Shown here: positions 1 through 7,682 of the stretch, in pieces
How the letters are laid out: each line of letters starts with the position of its first letter
Position numbering within the stretch: the first letter of the stretch is position 1
DNA from: JBFWQM01 sp050249455
GTDB taxonomy: Bacteria > Pseudomonadota > Alphaproteobacteria > MPNO01 > VGEU01
DNA: 24,691 nt
Direction: 5' to 3'
NCBI GenBank assembly: GCA_050249455.1
Contig: JBFWQM010000060.1
Span: 1 to 24,691, forward strand
The notes under the pieces: generated by a model
The model's input: only the letters and a program-made list of their open reading frames with translations
The model's database searches: none
What the model was told of the DNA's origin: nothing
Position numbers and translations under genes: made by a program

Positions 1-1218
1 GTGGCAGACCGGCCCGAAGATCTCCTCCTTCTGGATGCGCGAGTTCTCGGGCAGCCCGGTGAAGATGGTCGGCTCGACATAGGCGCCGTTGTCGCGCGCG
101 TCGCCGAACTTCGGCACGCCGCCGCCGATGACGATGTTGGCGCCTTCCTTTTTGGCCAGCTCGTAGTAGGACAGCACCTTGTCGCGGTGCTCCTTGGAGA
201 TCAGCGGGCCCATCTGCGTCGCGTGGTCTTCCGGCCGGCCGATCTTCATCGCGACGGCCTTCTCCTTCAGCGCGGCGACGAACTTGTCGAAGATCGGCCG
301 CTCGACGTAGACGCGCTCGGAGCACAGGCACACCTGTCCGCAATTGGCGAACACCGACCGCGTGGTGCCTTCCAGCGCCGCCTCGAAGTCGGCGTCGGCG
401 AAGATGATCGCCGGGTTCTTGCCGCCGAGCTCGAACGACAGCGCCTTCACGTTGACCGAGGCCGACCGCATGATCTCGCCGCCGGTCCGCGTCTCGCCGG
501 TGAAGGTCAGCGCGTCGATGCCCTTGTGCTTGGCGATGAACTCGCCCGCCGAGTTGGGCCCGAAGCCGTGCACCACGTTGAACACGCCGTGCGGGATGCC
601 GGCATCGTGCATCACCTCGGCCAGCAGGGTCGCCGTGGTCGGCGTCTCCTCCGACGGCTTCAGGATGACGCAATTGCCGCTCGCCATCGCCGGGCCGATC
701 TTCCAGGTCGACAGCAGCAGCGGCAGGTTCCACGGCGAGATCACGCCGACCACGCCGTGCGGCTCGCGCACCGTGTAGTTTAGCGCGCCTTTGCCGTCGG
801 GCGTGTCCATCGGGTAGCACTCGGTGCCGACCGATTTCATCACGTCGGCGAAGATGCGGAAGTTCGCCGCGCCGCGCGGGATGTCGACGTGGGAGGACAG
901 GGACTGCGGCTTGCCGGTGTCGGCGCTCTCGGCCTCGACGAACTCGTCGAACCGCTTTTCGATTCCGTCGGCCACCGCGTAAAGCAGCTTCGCCCGCTTC
1001 TCTACCGCCATGCCGCGCCAGTCCCGCCAGTAGGCTTCGCGGGCGGCCTTGACCGCGTCGTCCACGATCTTCTGGTCGGCCTCGTGCACCTTGGACAGGA
1101 GGGAGCCGTCGACCGGGCTGACGTTGTCGAACGTCCGCGCGCCCTCGACGAACCTGCCGCCGACGTAGTTCTTGAGCTCCTTAACGTTGCGCGGGGAGTC
1201 GGTTGACGGGCTGGCCAC
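1..1218 (-). CDS. 2-hydroxymuconic/2-aminomuconic semialdehyde dehydrogenase-type aldehyde dehydrogenase (C-terminus cut by window edge)
   Basis: NAD(P)-dependent aldehyde dehydrogenase. The first 406 codons are present and the remainder of a roughly 490-residue family lies beyond position 1. Visible landmarks: SPWNLPLLL with the oxyanion Asn164, LKPSEETP with Lys187, the general-base Glu263 in ELGGKN, and catalytic Cys297 in NCGQVC. The blocks DIPRGAANF (113-120), GALNY and TFTGET are typical of the meta-cleavage enzymes (XylG/DmpC/AmnC group), which oxidise 2-hydroxy- or 2-aminomuconic semialdehyde in the cytoplasm during catechol or aminophenol breakdown. The GTG start is chosen because AGGAGG lies 5 nt upstream; no better start is seen. 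It is divergent from the CoA-transferase gene, and its promoter candidate lies at 1290-1318. The ALDH class is certain. The exact substrate is inference from motif similarity, because close relatives act on other semialdehydes or betaine aldehyde. Confidence 0.93.
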   Translation of the reverse strand, partial: MASPSTDSPRNVKELKNYVGGRFVEGARTFDNVSPVDGSLLSKVHEADQKIVDDAVKAAREAYWRDWRGMAVEKRAKLLYAVADGIEKRFDEFVEAESADTGKPQSLSSHVDIPRGAANFRIFADVMKSVGTECYPMDTPDGKGALNYTVREPHGVVGVISPWNLPLLLSTWKIGPAMASGNCVILKPSEETPTTATLLAEVMHDAGIPHGVFNVVHGFGPNSAGEFIAKHKGIDALTFTGETRTGGEIMRSASVNVKALSFELGGKNPAIIFADADFEAALEGTTRSVFANCGQVCLCSERVYVERPIFDKFVAALKEKAVAMKIGRPEDHATQMGPLISKEHRDKVLSYYELAKKEGANIVIGGGVPKFGDARDNGAYVEPTIFTGLPENSRIQKEEIFGPVCH

Positions 1219-1257
1219 GGGCGCCTCCTGGTGTCGCGTTTCGCGGTGCTGGCAAAC

Positions 1258-1283
1258 GAGCGCCCTATGGGCCCATGGCGCTC
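1258..1283. promoter_or_regulatory. Palindrome overlapping the predicted transcription start, candidate operator
   Basis: Outer arms GAGCGCC (1258-1264) and GGCGCTC (1277-1283) are perfect reverse complements. They enclose the perfect 10-bp palindrome ATGGGCCCAT (1267-1276), offset by two bases. The element begins 6 nt downstream of the candidate -10 of the aldehyde dehydrogenase promoter, the usual position of a repressor operator. No regulator gene is present nearby, so the binding protein is unknown. It could alternatively form an RNA hairpin in the 5' leader. Confidence 0.4.
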
Positions 1284-1289
1284 GGCCGC

Positions 1290-1318
1290 AGGCTATGCGA
1301 GCCCCCGGAGGCTGTCAA
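1290..1318 (-). promoter_or_regulatory. Sigma-70-like promoter for the aldehyde dehydrogenase
   Basis: Read on the minus strand, a perfect TTGACA (1318-1313) is followed after 17 nt by TAGCCT (1295-1290, three of six matches to the -10 consensus). Transcription would begin near 1283 and leave a leader of about 65 nt before the GTG at 1218. The -35 match is striking in such GC-rich DNA and the -10 is weak. An alphaproteobacterial housekeeping promoter often has just such a poor -10. Confidence 0.45.
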
Positions 1319-1396
1319 CAAAACGGCCCCTGGCCGCCCTTCCGCGCCGCCCGCAAGTGTCGTATGACGTGCTGCAACACTCGATTGGGGAAGGCT

Positions 1397-2620
1397 ATGG
1401 CTGAACGACAAGGACCGCTCGCCGGCGTGCGGGTGCTCGATCTCACGCGCGTGCTGGCAGGGCCGTTCTGCACCCAGATGCTGGGCGACCTGGGCGCCGA
1501 CGTGATCAAGGTGGAGCGCCCCGGCGCCGGCGACGACACCCGCAAGTTCGGCCCCCCCTTCCTCAAGGGCCCCGACGGCAAGGACACCCGCGAGAGCGCC
1601 TATTTCATGGGGGCCAACCGCAACAAGCGATCGGTCGCGCTCGACATCGCGGCGCCCGAGGGGCAGGCCGTGGTGCGCCGGCTACTGGAGAAGTGCGACG
1701 TCCTGGTGGAGAACTTCAAGACCGGCAACCTGGCCCGCTACGGCCTCGGCTACGAGGACCTGAAGAAGGACCGGCCGGACCTCGTCTACTGCTCGATCAC
1801 CGGCTTCGGCCAGACCGGGCCGTACGCGGAGCGGCCGGGCTACGACTTCCTGATCCAGGCGATGGGCGGGCTGATGTCGATCACCGGCGAGCCCGAGGGG
1901 GAGCCGCAGAAGGTCGGCACCCCGATCTCCGACATCATGGCCGGCATGTACGCCACGGTCGCCATCCTGGCCGCGGTGCGCCATCGCGACAGGACGGGGC
2001 AGGGGCAGTACATCGACGTCGGCATGCTCGACACCACCGTCTCGATCCTGGCCAACACGGCGATGAACTTCCTCTATGCCGGGGAGCTCGGCCGGCTCGG
2101 CAACGCGCACCCCAACATCGTGCCGTACCAGGTCTTCCCGACCGCCGACGACTTCATCGTCGTCGCGATCGGCAACGACACCCAGTTCAAGCGGTTCTGC
2201 GAGCTGGCCGGAACCCAGGCGCTGGCCGCCGACCCGCAATACGCCACAAACGACGCCCGGGTGCGCAACCGCGGCGACCTCGTGCCGATCCTGCGCGAGG
2301 TGTTTCGCCGGCGCCCGGCGAAGGAATGGCTCGCCGCGCTGGAAGGCGCCGGCATCGGCTGCGGGCCGATCAACAACCTTGCCCAGGTGTTCGACGACCC
2401 GCACGTCAACGCCCGCGGCATGGTGGTGGAGATGCCGCACCCCGCCGCCGGCGGCGCGCCGTCCAAGCTGGTCGCCAGCCCCTTGCGCTTGTCGGAGACT
2501 CCGGTCGCCTACCGGCGCTCGCCGCCGATGGTCGGCCAGCACACGGGCGAGGTGCTGCGCGACGTGCTGGGGATGAGCGAGGCCGAGGTCGAGAAACTGA
2601 AAGCCGCAAAGGTCATCTGA
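1397..2620 (+). CDS. Class III CoA-transferase (CaiB/BaiF family)
   Basis: Cytoplasmic enzyme expected to move CoA from a donor thioester to a carboxylic acid, activating it for catabolism. The 407 residues match the usual size of the family. The N-terminus shows the family pattern GVRVLDLTRVLAGPFCTQMLGDLGADVIKVE cut here into blocks: VLDLTRVLAGP (13-23) and GADVIKVE (33-40). It is followed by NRNKRSVALD, then RPGYD with the expected catalytic Asp at 150 preceding FLIQAMGG. The C-terminal part has the HTGEVLRDVLG block. The ATG at 1397 is preferred over upstream in-frame starts because the conserved core begins about ten residues later and GGGGAAGG lies just upstream. The acid substrate cannot be read from sequence. 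Its divergent neighbour makes an organic-acid or aromatic catabolic role plausible. Confidence 0.93.
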   Translation: MAERQGPLAGVRVLDLTRVLAGPFCTQMLGDLGADVIKVERPGAGDDTRKFGPPFLKGPDGKDTRESAYFMGANRNKRSVALDIAAPEGQAVVRRLLEKCDVLVENFKTGNLARYGLGYEDLKKDRPDLVYCSITGFGQTGPYAERPGYDFLIQAMGGLMSITGEPEGEPQKVGTPISDIMAGMYATVAILAAVRHRDRTGQGQYIDVGMLDTTVSILANTAMNFLYAGELGRLGNAHPNIVPYQVFPTADDFIVVAIGNDTQFKRFCELAGTQALAADPQYATNDARVRNRGDLVPILREVFRRRPAKEWLAALEGAGIGCGPINNLAQVFDDPHVNARGMVVEMPHPAAGGAPSKLVASPLRLSETPVAYRRSPPMVGQHTGEVLRDVLGMSEAEVEKLKAAKVI

Positions 2621-2623
2621 AAT

Positions 2624-2779
2624 CCCCCTCCCCTCGTGGGAGTGGGTTGGGGGAGGGGGCGCCCGATGCCGCGCGTGCCGTCGCATCTGCTGGAAGGGTT
2701 CCTGCATCGCCTCCGTCTGAGACGCCCCCTCCCCCCGCCCTCGGTCCGCTTCGCGGCCCGAGCCCGCGAGGGGAGGGGG
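2624..2779. repeat. REP-like double palindrome (GC-rich intergenic repeat)
   Basis: Two hairpins share the same arms. Hairpin 1 pairs CCCCCTCCCC (2624-2633) with GGGGAGGGGG (2650-2659). Hairpin 2 pairs CCCCCTCCCC (2725-2734) with GGGGAGGGGG (2770-2779) and has a further inner palindrome (CTCGG...CCGAG around CCGC-TTC-GCGG). The inner arms of the two units are also complementary to each other (GGGGGAGGGGGCG with CGCCCCCTCCCCC). This architecture is typical of dispersed palindromic repeats found between genes in high-GC alphaproteobacteria. The first hairpin starts 3 nt after the CoA-transferase stop, so it may protect the end of that mRNA or weakly terminate it. The repeat overlaps the predicted 5' end of the next coding region. 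Confidence 0.75.
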
Positions 2780-4477
2780 TGCGTACTCCTCATCCTCGCG
2801 TGTTTTTGCGCATCGACCGCCTTCGCCCAGGGGCTGCCGTCCGGCAGCTCGCCGATCGGCCCGCTGAAGCGCGGTCCGGACGGCCGGCTGGTGCCGGTGG
2901 AGCGGCCGCCGCAGGGGATCGGCGCGGTGGCCGTGCCGGCGGGGCCGGGGATCACGCTGCCTGAGATCCTCGCCGTGGAACTGCCGGCGCCGGGCATGAC
3001 CTCGATCGCGCCGGGGGCGTCGCCGCTGCGCGAGCTGCTGGGCGCGGCGGCGGACGAGCCCAATGCCGTCACGCACGACCGCGCCGCGCCGCTGCCGCTG
3101 GGCGGTACGCGGGTGACCTGGACGTCGTGGGCCGGCGAGCCCGGCAGGAGCGCCGTGCGGGCGACGCGGTCGGCCCTGGTCTATGTCCTGCCGCACGGCA
3201 TGACCCCGGCCGGGCTGACCCGCGAGCCTTACGCCACCGGCGGCAACCAGTCGCCGAAGGTCGCGCAGTACGCCGACGGCGCCGTCCACGTCGCCTGGCT
3301 CGACCGCGGCCACGGGCGCGGCGCCGGCAATCGGGCGATGTACCGGCGCGGTACGCTCGACCCGCGCACCGGCGCGCCGCAATGGGAGACGCCGCCGGTC
3401 CGGGTCAGCGACAACTTCTCGGAGGGCGGCGGCAGCCACGTCGCGATCGACGCCAGCGCCAACGCCGTCCACTTCGCCTGGCAGGGCAACGGCGTCGTGT
3501 TCTACAGGCGGCTGGTGCGCCGCGGCGGCGAGTGGACGTTCGAGCCCGTGCGCGCCGTCCGCTTCATGGGGGAGTCGCCGGACCAGGGGCCGGCGCTGGC
3601 GGCGCAGGGCGACGAACGGATTCATCTCGTCTCGCCCGGCGGCCGCTACGCGCTGTCGGTCGACGGCGGCGCGAAGTGGTTGGTCGACCCGATCCCGGCG
3701 CCGCCGGGCCAGCGCATCAAGCTGCCGGCGATGGCGCTCGACTCCGCCGGCAACGTCCATGTCGCGTTCACCGGCATCGTGCGCGGCCCGGGCAATCCGT
3801 CGATGCGCGCCGCCAGCCGCGGCTACTGGCAGCTGCGATACGTCCGCCGCGACACGGCGGGCAAATGGAGCGGGGCGGAGGACGTGCTGGCCGGCGAGCC
3901 GGGCTGGGCAGATCCCGGCGACGGCAGCGACATCCTGGCCGACTGGGCCAACATCGCGGTCGACGAGTCCGGCGCGGTCTATGTCGGCTGGCACGGCACC
4001 GCCGCGACCCGGATCTACGGCAACGACGAGGCGCACGTCATCCGCAAGCCGCCCGGCGGCGGCTGGCAGAAGGCGCAGAAGCTGGCGCCGATCGACCGCG
4101 CCGGCGGCCGCTATTTCTCCTACGCCCCGTCCGTCATGACGGTCGCGCCTGGCCTGGCGGTCGCCGTGACCTTCTACGAGGTGACCGCGGAATATGCGGA
4201 AGTGTTCGATCCGGCGTGGCGCGTGCTGCGCGACGGTATCGCCGACGGGCCGCTGATGGCGCTGCCGCGGCTGGCGGGTCCGGCGATCGCGGCCGGCCGC
4301 CGCGACGAGGCGATCGGCCAGTGGTTTCCCGTCGTCTCGCGCCGGCCGCTGCGCGCCGCGGACGGACGCGCCTGGCTTGGCGCGCTCGCCACCGCGGCGA
4401 CGCCGAACGCGCACGACTCGGCTTACCTCGTGGTCTTCCTGCGGGCCGACGTCAGCGATCTCGCGCGCCGTCGCTGA
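2666..4477 (+). CDS. Secreted beta-propeller (BNR/sialidase-like repeat) protein of unknown function
   Basis: About 600 residues. A hydrophobic segment ending in AFAQ (about residues 39-55 from this start) looks like a Sec signal peptide, so the product is probably periplasmic or exported. The body carries a recurring motif of the type D-x-G-x-V-H-V-A-W: ADGAVHVAW (near residue 205), SANAVHFAW (near 268), SAGNVHVAF (near 362) and ESGAVYVGW (near 437). These are blades of a sialidase-like beta-propeller. No catalytic signature of a true sialidase is evident, so a binding or scaffold role is as likely. The start is uncertain: no ATG, GTG or TTG occurs in frame between the repeat at 2624-2779 and the signal peptide, so initiation must lie inside or before the repeat. 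ATG 2666 is preceded by a GGGGGAGGGGG repeat arm that could serve as a ribosome binding site. GTG 2636 is an alternative. Confidence 0.72.
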   Translation: MPRVPSHLLEGFLHRLRLRRPLPPPSVRFAARAREGRGCVLLILACFCASTAFAQGLPSGSSPIGPLKRGPDGRLVPVERPPQGIGAVAVPAGPGITLPEILAVELPAPGMTSIAPGASPLRELLGAAADEPNAVTHDRAAPLPLGGTRVTWTSWAGEPGRSAVRATRSALVYVLPHGMTPAGLTREPYATGGNQSPKVAQYADGAVHVAWLDRGHGRGAGNRAMYRRGTLDPRTGAPQWETPPVRVSDNFSEGGGSHVAIDASANAVHFAWQGNGVVFYRRLVRRGGEWTFEPVRAVRFMGESPDQGPALAAQGDERIHLVSPGGRYALSVDGGAKWLVDPIPAPPGQRIKLPAMALDSAGNVHVAFTGIVRGPGNPSMRAASRGYWQLRYVRRDTAGKWSGAEDVLAGEPGWADPGDGSDILADWANIAVDESGAVYVGWHGTAATRIYGNDEAHVIRKPPGGGWQKAQKLAPIDRAGGRYFSYAPSVMTVAPGLAVAVTFYEVTAEYAEVFDPAWRVLRDGIADGPLMALPRLAGPAIAAGRRDEAIGQWFPVVSRRPLRAADGRAWLGALATAATPNAHDSAYLVVFLRADVSDLARRR

Positions 4478-4505
4478 GGCGCGCCGCCGCGTCGTACGCA
4501 GCGTC

Positions 4506-4534
4506 TCGTCAGCGGCAATCGTTCAGGGTATATA
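4506..4534 (+). promoter_or_regulatory. Candidate promoter of the TAXI-TRAP gene cluster
   Basis: TCGTCA (4506-4511) and TATATA (4529-4534) are separated by 17 nt, and each matches four of six consensus bases. The AT-rich -10 stands out in this GC-rich gap. It would give a short leader of about 22 nt before the AAGGAGG ribosome binding site and ATG 4564. Confidence 0.4.
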
Positions 4535-4563
4535 CGGTCGCGTCGAACAGAAGGAGGCGCATC

Positions 4564-5589
4564 ATGGCGCGACGTTCAGTATTTGCATTCGGTTTGACCG
4601 CCGCCGTCGCGGGCGCCACCCTGGCACTGCCGGCCCAGGCCGACATGAACGACAACAAGCCGATCAGCTTCTCGGTCGATGGCGGCTCCGCCACCGGCTA
4701 TTTCAAGGTGGTCGCCGAGGCGATCAACGCCATCATCCGCGAGGTCTATCCGGGCTCCGACGCAACATACAAGCCCGGCGCGCCGGCCGGCGGCATCCTC
4801 AACATCGCGACCGGCAAGTCCGACATCGTCTACACCGGCGGCCCGCCCGAGATCGCCTATGCGATGGAAGGCAAGGCGCCGTTCCAGGCCTCGCTGAAAG
4901 GCAAGTTCCTGTGGGTGGCCAAGCTGCACAACGGCCTTACCATCCACAGCTTCGCGACCAAGGAATGGTCGGACAAGACCGGCGTGAAGACCTACAAGGA
5001 CCTCGCCGCCAAGAAGCCGGCGGTGCGCCTGGGCGTCAACCAGCTCGCGACGATGCAGAGCTACATCAGCGGCCCGGTGGCGATCTTCAAGCAGTACGGC
5101 ATCGCCGACAAGGACATCGAGGCGTGGGGCGGCAGCTTCTTCCGCAGCAACATCGCCACCAACCTGGAAGCGTTCCGCGACGGCAAGATCGACGCCATCA
5201 TCAACGGCGCCTTCGTGCCGACGGCGACGATCACCGACATCGCCCGCAGCCGCGAGATGGTGTGGATCGGCGGCGACGAGGCGGAGATGAAGAAGGCCGC
5301 GGCCGAGTGGGGCATCGACCAGATCGTGATCCCCAAGGACGCCTACCCGTTCCTGACCAAGGACGAGCCAACGACCACGGTGTGGAACGTCATGCTCGCC
5401 GGCCAGCATGTCAGCGACGAGACGGTCTACAAGTGGCTGAAGGCGGTCGACACCCACCTGGGCCGCGTGCAGTCGATCCACCCGTCGCTCAAGAACTTCG
5501 ACATGAAGCTCGCGGTGACCAACCCGACGCAGGTGGCCTACCACCCGGGCGCCGAGAAGTTCTACCGCGAGAAGGGCCTCTTGAAGTAG
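4564..5589 (+). CDS. TAXI-family TRAP transporter substrate-binding protein (first copy)
   Basis: Periplasmic receptor of a TAXI-type TRAP transporter, which delivers organic acids or amino-acid-like anions to the partner membrane protein for uptake driven by an ion gradient. It has 341 residues. The signal peptide (about 1-24) ends in LPAQA before DMNDNKP. The mature part carries the NMT1/TAXI features SVDGGSATGYFKVVAEAIN, PAGGILNIATGKSDIVYTGG and, near the C-terminus, HPGAEKFYREKG. The ATG at 4564 has AAGGAGG 6 nt upstream and begins a proper signal peptide, so the long open frame further upstream is not used. A very stable hairpin and the fused permease gene follow directly, which makes them the likely partners. 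It is only distantly similar to the other two TAXI receptors in the window. The ligand is unknown. Confidence 0.93.
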   Translation: MARRSVFAFGLTAAVAGATLALPAQADMNDNKPISFSVDGGSATGYFKVVAEAINAIIREVYPGSDATYKPGAPAGGILNIATGKSDIVYTGGPPEIAYAMEGKAPFQASLKGKFLWVAKLHNGLTIHSFATKEWSDKTGVKTYKDLAAKKPAVRLGVNQLATMQSYISGPVAIFKQYGIADKDIEAWGGSFFRSNIATNLEAFRDGKIDAIINGAFVPTATITDIARSREMVWIGGDEAEMKKAAAEWGIDQIVIPKDAYPFLTKDEPTTTVWNVMLAGQHVSDETVYKWLKAVDTHLGRVQSIHPSLKNFDMKLAVTNPTQVAYHPGAEKFYREKGLLK

Positions 5590-5593
5590 GACG

Positions 5594-5625
5594 CGCCGCG
5601 CGGCGGCGCCGGCCGCCGCGCGGCG
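5594..5625 (+). other. 14-bp GC-only hairpin between receptor and permease genes
   Basis: Positions 5594-5607 pair perfectly with 5612-5625 around a 4-nt loop (GCCG). It begins 4 nt after the receptor stop codon and ends 26 nt before the permease ATG. There is no T-run, so it is not a classical rho-independent terminator. In binding-protein operons such a hairpin commonly protects the upstream receptor message from 3' exonucleases, giving more receptor than permease. That role is inferred by analogy. Confidence 0.7.
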
Positions 5626-5651
5626 GACATCGCTAGCATTCAAGGGTAGTA

Positions 5652-7613
5652 ATGGCTTCGTCGTTCGAACCCGGCGCGGCGCCCACGCTCGGCCGCCGGC
5701 TCGCCCGCGTGTTCTCCGAATCCGAACGGGTCGCCCCGTCCGGAGCGACCGGGTTCGCCATCATGGCCCTGTCGGTGCTGGGAAGCTGCGCCGTCACCTG
5801 GCTCGCGCTGTTCGGCAAGGTGACCGAGCACGAGCAGGTCGCTTGGTTCCTGCTGTTCCTGTTCCCGATCTGCTTCCTCACCACCACCGCGTACAAGGGC
5901 GTCTCCCGCCTGACCGGCCTCGACTACCTGCTGGCGGTCGTGGCCTGCGGCCTCGGTGCCTGGTTCATCGTGAACGAGCCGCGCTATGCGGTGTGGATGC
6001 CGAGCTTCAGCGAGATCACGTTCTACGACCAGATCGCCGGCCTCGCCCTGGTCGCGCTGTCGGTCGAGCTGTGCCGGCGGACGGTGGGGCCGGGGCTGAC
6101 CGTCGTGGTCGCGCTGATCCTGGTCTATGTCGTATTCGGCGACCGCCTGTCCGGCAGCTTCCGCCATCCCGGCATCGAGTTCACGTTCTTCATCCAGTTG
6201 CAGACCATCCTGCAGGACGGCATCTTCGGCTCGCCGCTCTACGTGACGGCCAGCTACGCGTTCCTGTTCGTCCTGTTCGGCAACTTCTTCGTCGCGTCCG
6301 GCGGCGGGCAGCTGTTCTTCGACGTCGCCGCCGCGGCGACCGGGCGGATGTCCGGCGGGCCGGCCAAGGCGTGCGTGATGTCGAGCGGGCTCTACGGATC
6401 GATCTCGGGCAGCCCGGTCGCCGACGTGGCGACCACCGGCCCGATCAGCATCCCGATCATGCGCGACATCGGCATCCCGGCCGCGCGCGCGGGCGCGATC
6501 GAGGCGGCGGCGTCGACGGGCGGTTCGATCCTGCCGCCGGTGATGGGGGCGGTCGCCTTCATCATGGCCGACTTCACCGGCATCCCGTACCACAAGATCT
6601 GCGCCTATGCGCTGCTGCCGGCGCTCGGCTACTACCTTGGCGTCTTCTCGCTGGTCCATTTCGAGGCCCGCCGCCTCGACCTCGGCCGCGTGCCTGAAGA
6701 CCAGATCGTCGGCCTCAAGATCGCGCTGTCGCGCAACTGGCCCAGCCTTGTGCCGATCGGCGTCCTGGTGTGGCTGCTCGCCACCGGCTACTCGGCCGCC
6801 TACGTCGCCGCGGGCTCGACCCTGGCGGCGATCGTCGCCAGCTGGGCGCGGCCCAACACCGCGATCGGCCCGCGCCGGTTCGTCGAGGCCTGCGCGGAGA
6901 CCTGCCTCGCGATGGTTCCGCTGATCGGGGCGGTCGCCGCCGCCGGCTTGTTCATCGGCTGCATCGAGCTGACCGGCCTTTCGGGCAAGTTCACGCTGCT
7001 GCTGTTCCAGCTTTCCGGCGGCGAGCTGGTGCCCTCGATGATCCTCGCGGCGATCGTGCTGATCCTGCTCGGCATGGGGATGCCGACCACCGGGGTCTAC
7101 ATCATGGGCGTGGCGCTGCTGGTGCCGGTGTTCGTCAGCAAGTTCGGCATGCCGGTGATGGAGACGCACCTCTTCATGCTGTTCTTCTCGTGCATGTCGG
7201 CGATCACCCCGCCGGTCGCGGTGGCCGCCTTCGCCGCCGGCGCGATCGCCAAGGCCTCGCCGATGAAGATCGGGCCCTATGCCTGCCAGCTTGCCGTCGG
7301 CGGGTTCGTGCTGCCGTTCTTCTTCCTGTTCAACCGCGGCATCGTCCTGCAGGGATCGGTGTTCGACATCGTGTCCGACACGATCATCGGCTTCCTGGTG
7401 GTGCTCACCGCGGCGGTGGCGCTATACGGCTGGGTGATCAAGTACCGGCTCAACCCGTTCTGGCGCCTTCTGTTCGCCGCGATGACGGTCGGCATGATCT
7501 ATCCGCTGGCGCCGTTGCAGTACGGACTTGCGGCGACCGCGGTGGCGCTGTTCATCTTCATGCGGATGCGGTCCGAAGGCACGGTCGCCGTCGGTGCGCG
7601 TCCGATCGGCTAG
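5652..7613 (+). CDS. TRAP transporter permease, fused small and large membrane subunits (DctQ-DctM type, 4TM/12TM)
   Basis: Inner-membrane component of a TAXI-type TRAP importer. The 653 residues match the fused 4TM/12TM architecture. The N-terminal quarter (about 35-165) has four hydrophobic spans typical of the small subunit. From about 190 the large-subunit domain shows the family blocks LFGNFFVASGGGQLFFD, GSISGSPVADVATTG, EAAASTGGSILPPVMGA (with IMADFTGIPY after it), LGMGMPTTGVYI and MSAITPPVAVAAFAA. Many further transmembrane helices continue to FIFMRMR at the end. The start has AAGGG five nt upstream. It is flanked by TAXI receptor genes on both sides (4564-5589 and 7683-8654), and either or both may dock to it. 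It is the only TRAP permease in the window although three TAXI receptors are encoded. Confidence 0.95.
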   Translation: MASSFEPGAAPTLGRRLARVFSESERVAPSGATGFAIMALSVLGSCAVTWLALFGKVTEHEQVAWFLLFLFPICFLTTTAYKGVSRLTGLDYLLAVVACGLGAWFIVNEPRYAVWMPSFSEITFYDQIAGLALVALSVELCRRTVGPGLTVVVALILVYVVFGDRLSGSFRHPGIEFTFFIQLQTILQDGIFGSPLYVTASYAFLFVLFGNFFVASGGGQLFFDVAAAATGRMSGGPAKACVMSSGLYGSISGSPVADVATTGPISIPIMRDIGIPAARAGAIEAAASTGGSILPPVMGAVAFIMADFTGIPYHKICAYALLPALGYYLGVFSLVHFEARRLDLGRVPEDQIVGLKIALSRNWPSLVPIGVLVWLLATGYSAAYVAAGSTLAAIVASWARPNTAIGPRRFVEACAETCLAMVPLIGAVAAAGLFIGCIELTGLSGKFTLLLFQLSGGELVPSMILAAIVLILLGMGMPTTGVYIMGVALLVPVFVSKFGMPVMETHLFMLFFSCMSAITPPVAVAAFAAGAIAKASPMKIGPYACQLAVGGFVLPFFFLFNRGIVLQGSVFDIVSDTIIGFLVVLTAAVALYGWVIKYRLNPFWRLLFAAMTVGMIYPLAPLQYGLAATAVALFIFMRMRSEGTVAVGARPIG

Positions 7614-7682
7614 GGAGACATAATCAAGAAACGACATAGGCCGCAGCCTGGGCCAATCCGGGCGCTTACAAAGGAGGCAACG

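Noticed and set aside
1682..4414. Minus-strand open frame of about 910 codons
   Set aside because: Arg/Ala/Asp/His-rich with no domain; it is antisense to the CoA-transferase and the beta-propeller gene, which both have recognisable motifs.
3127..4563. Long in-frame extension upstream of the first TAXI receptor
   Set aside because: It overlaps the beta-propeller gene in another frame; the ribosome binding site and signal peptide mark ATG 4564 as the start.
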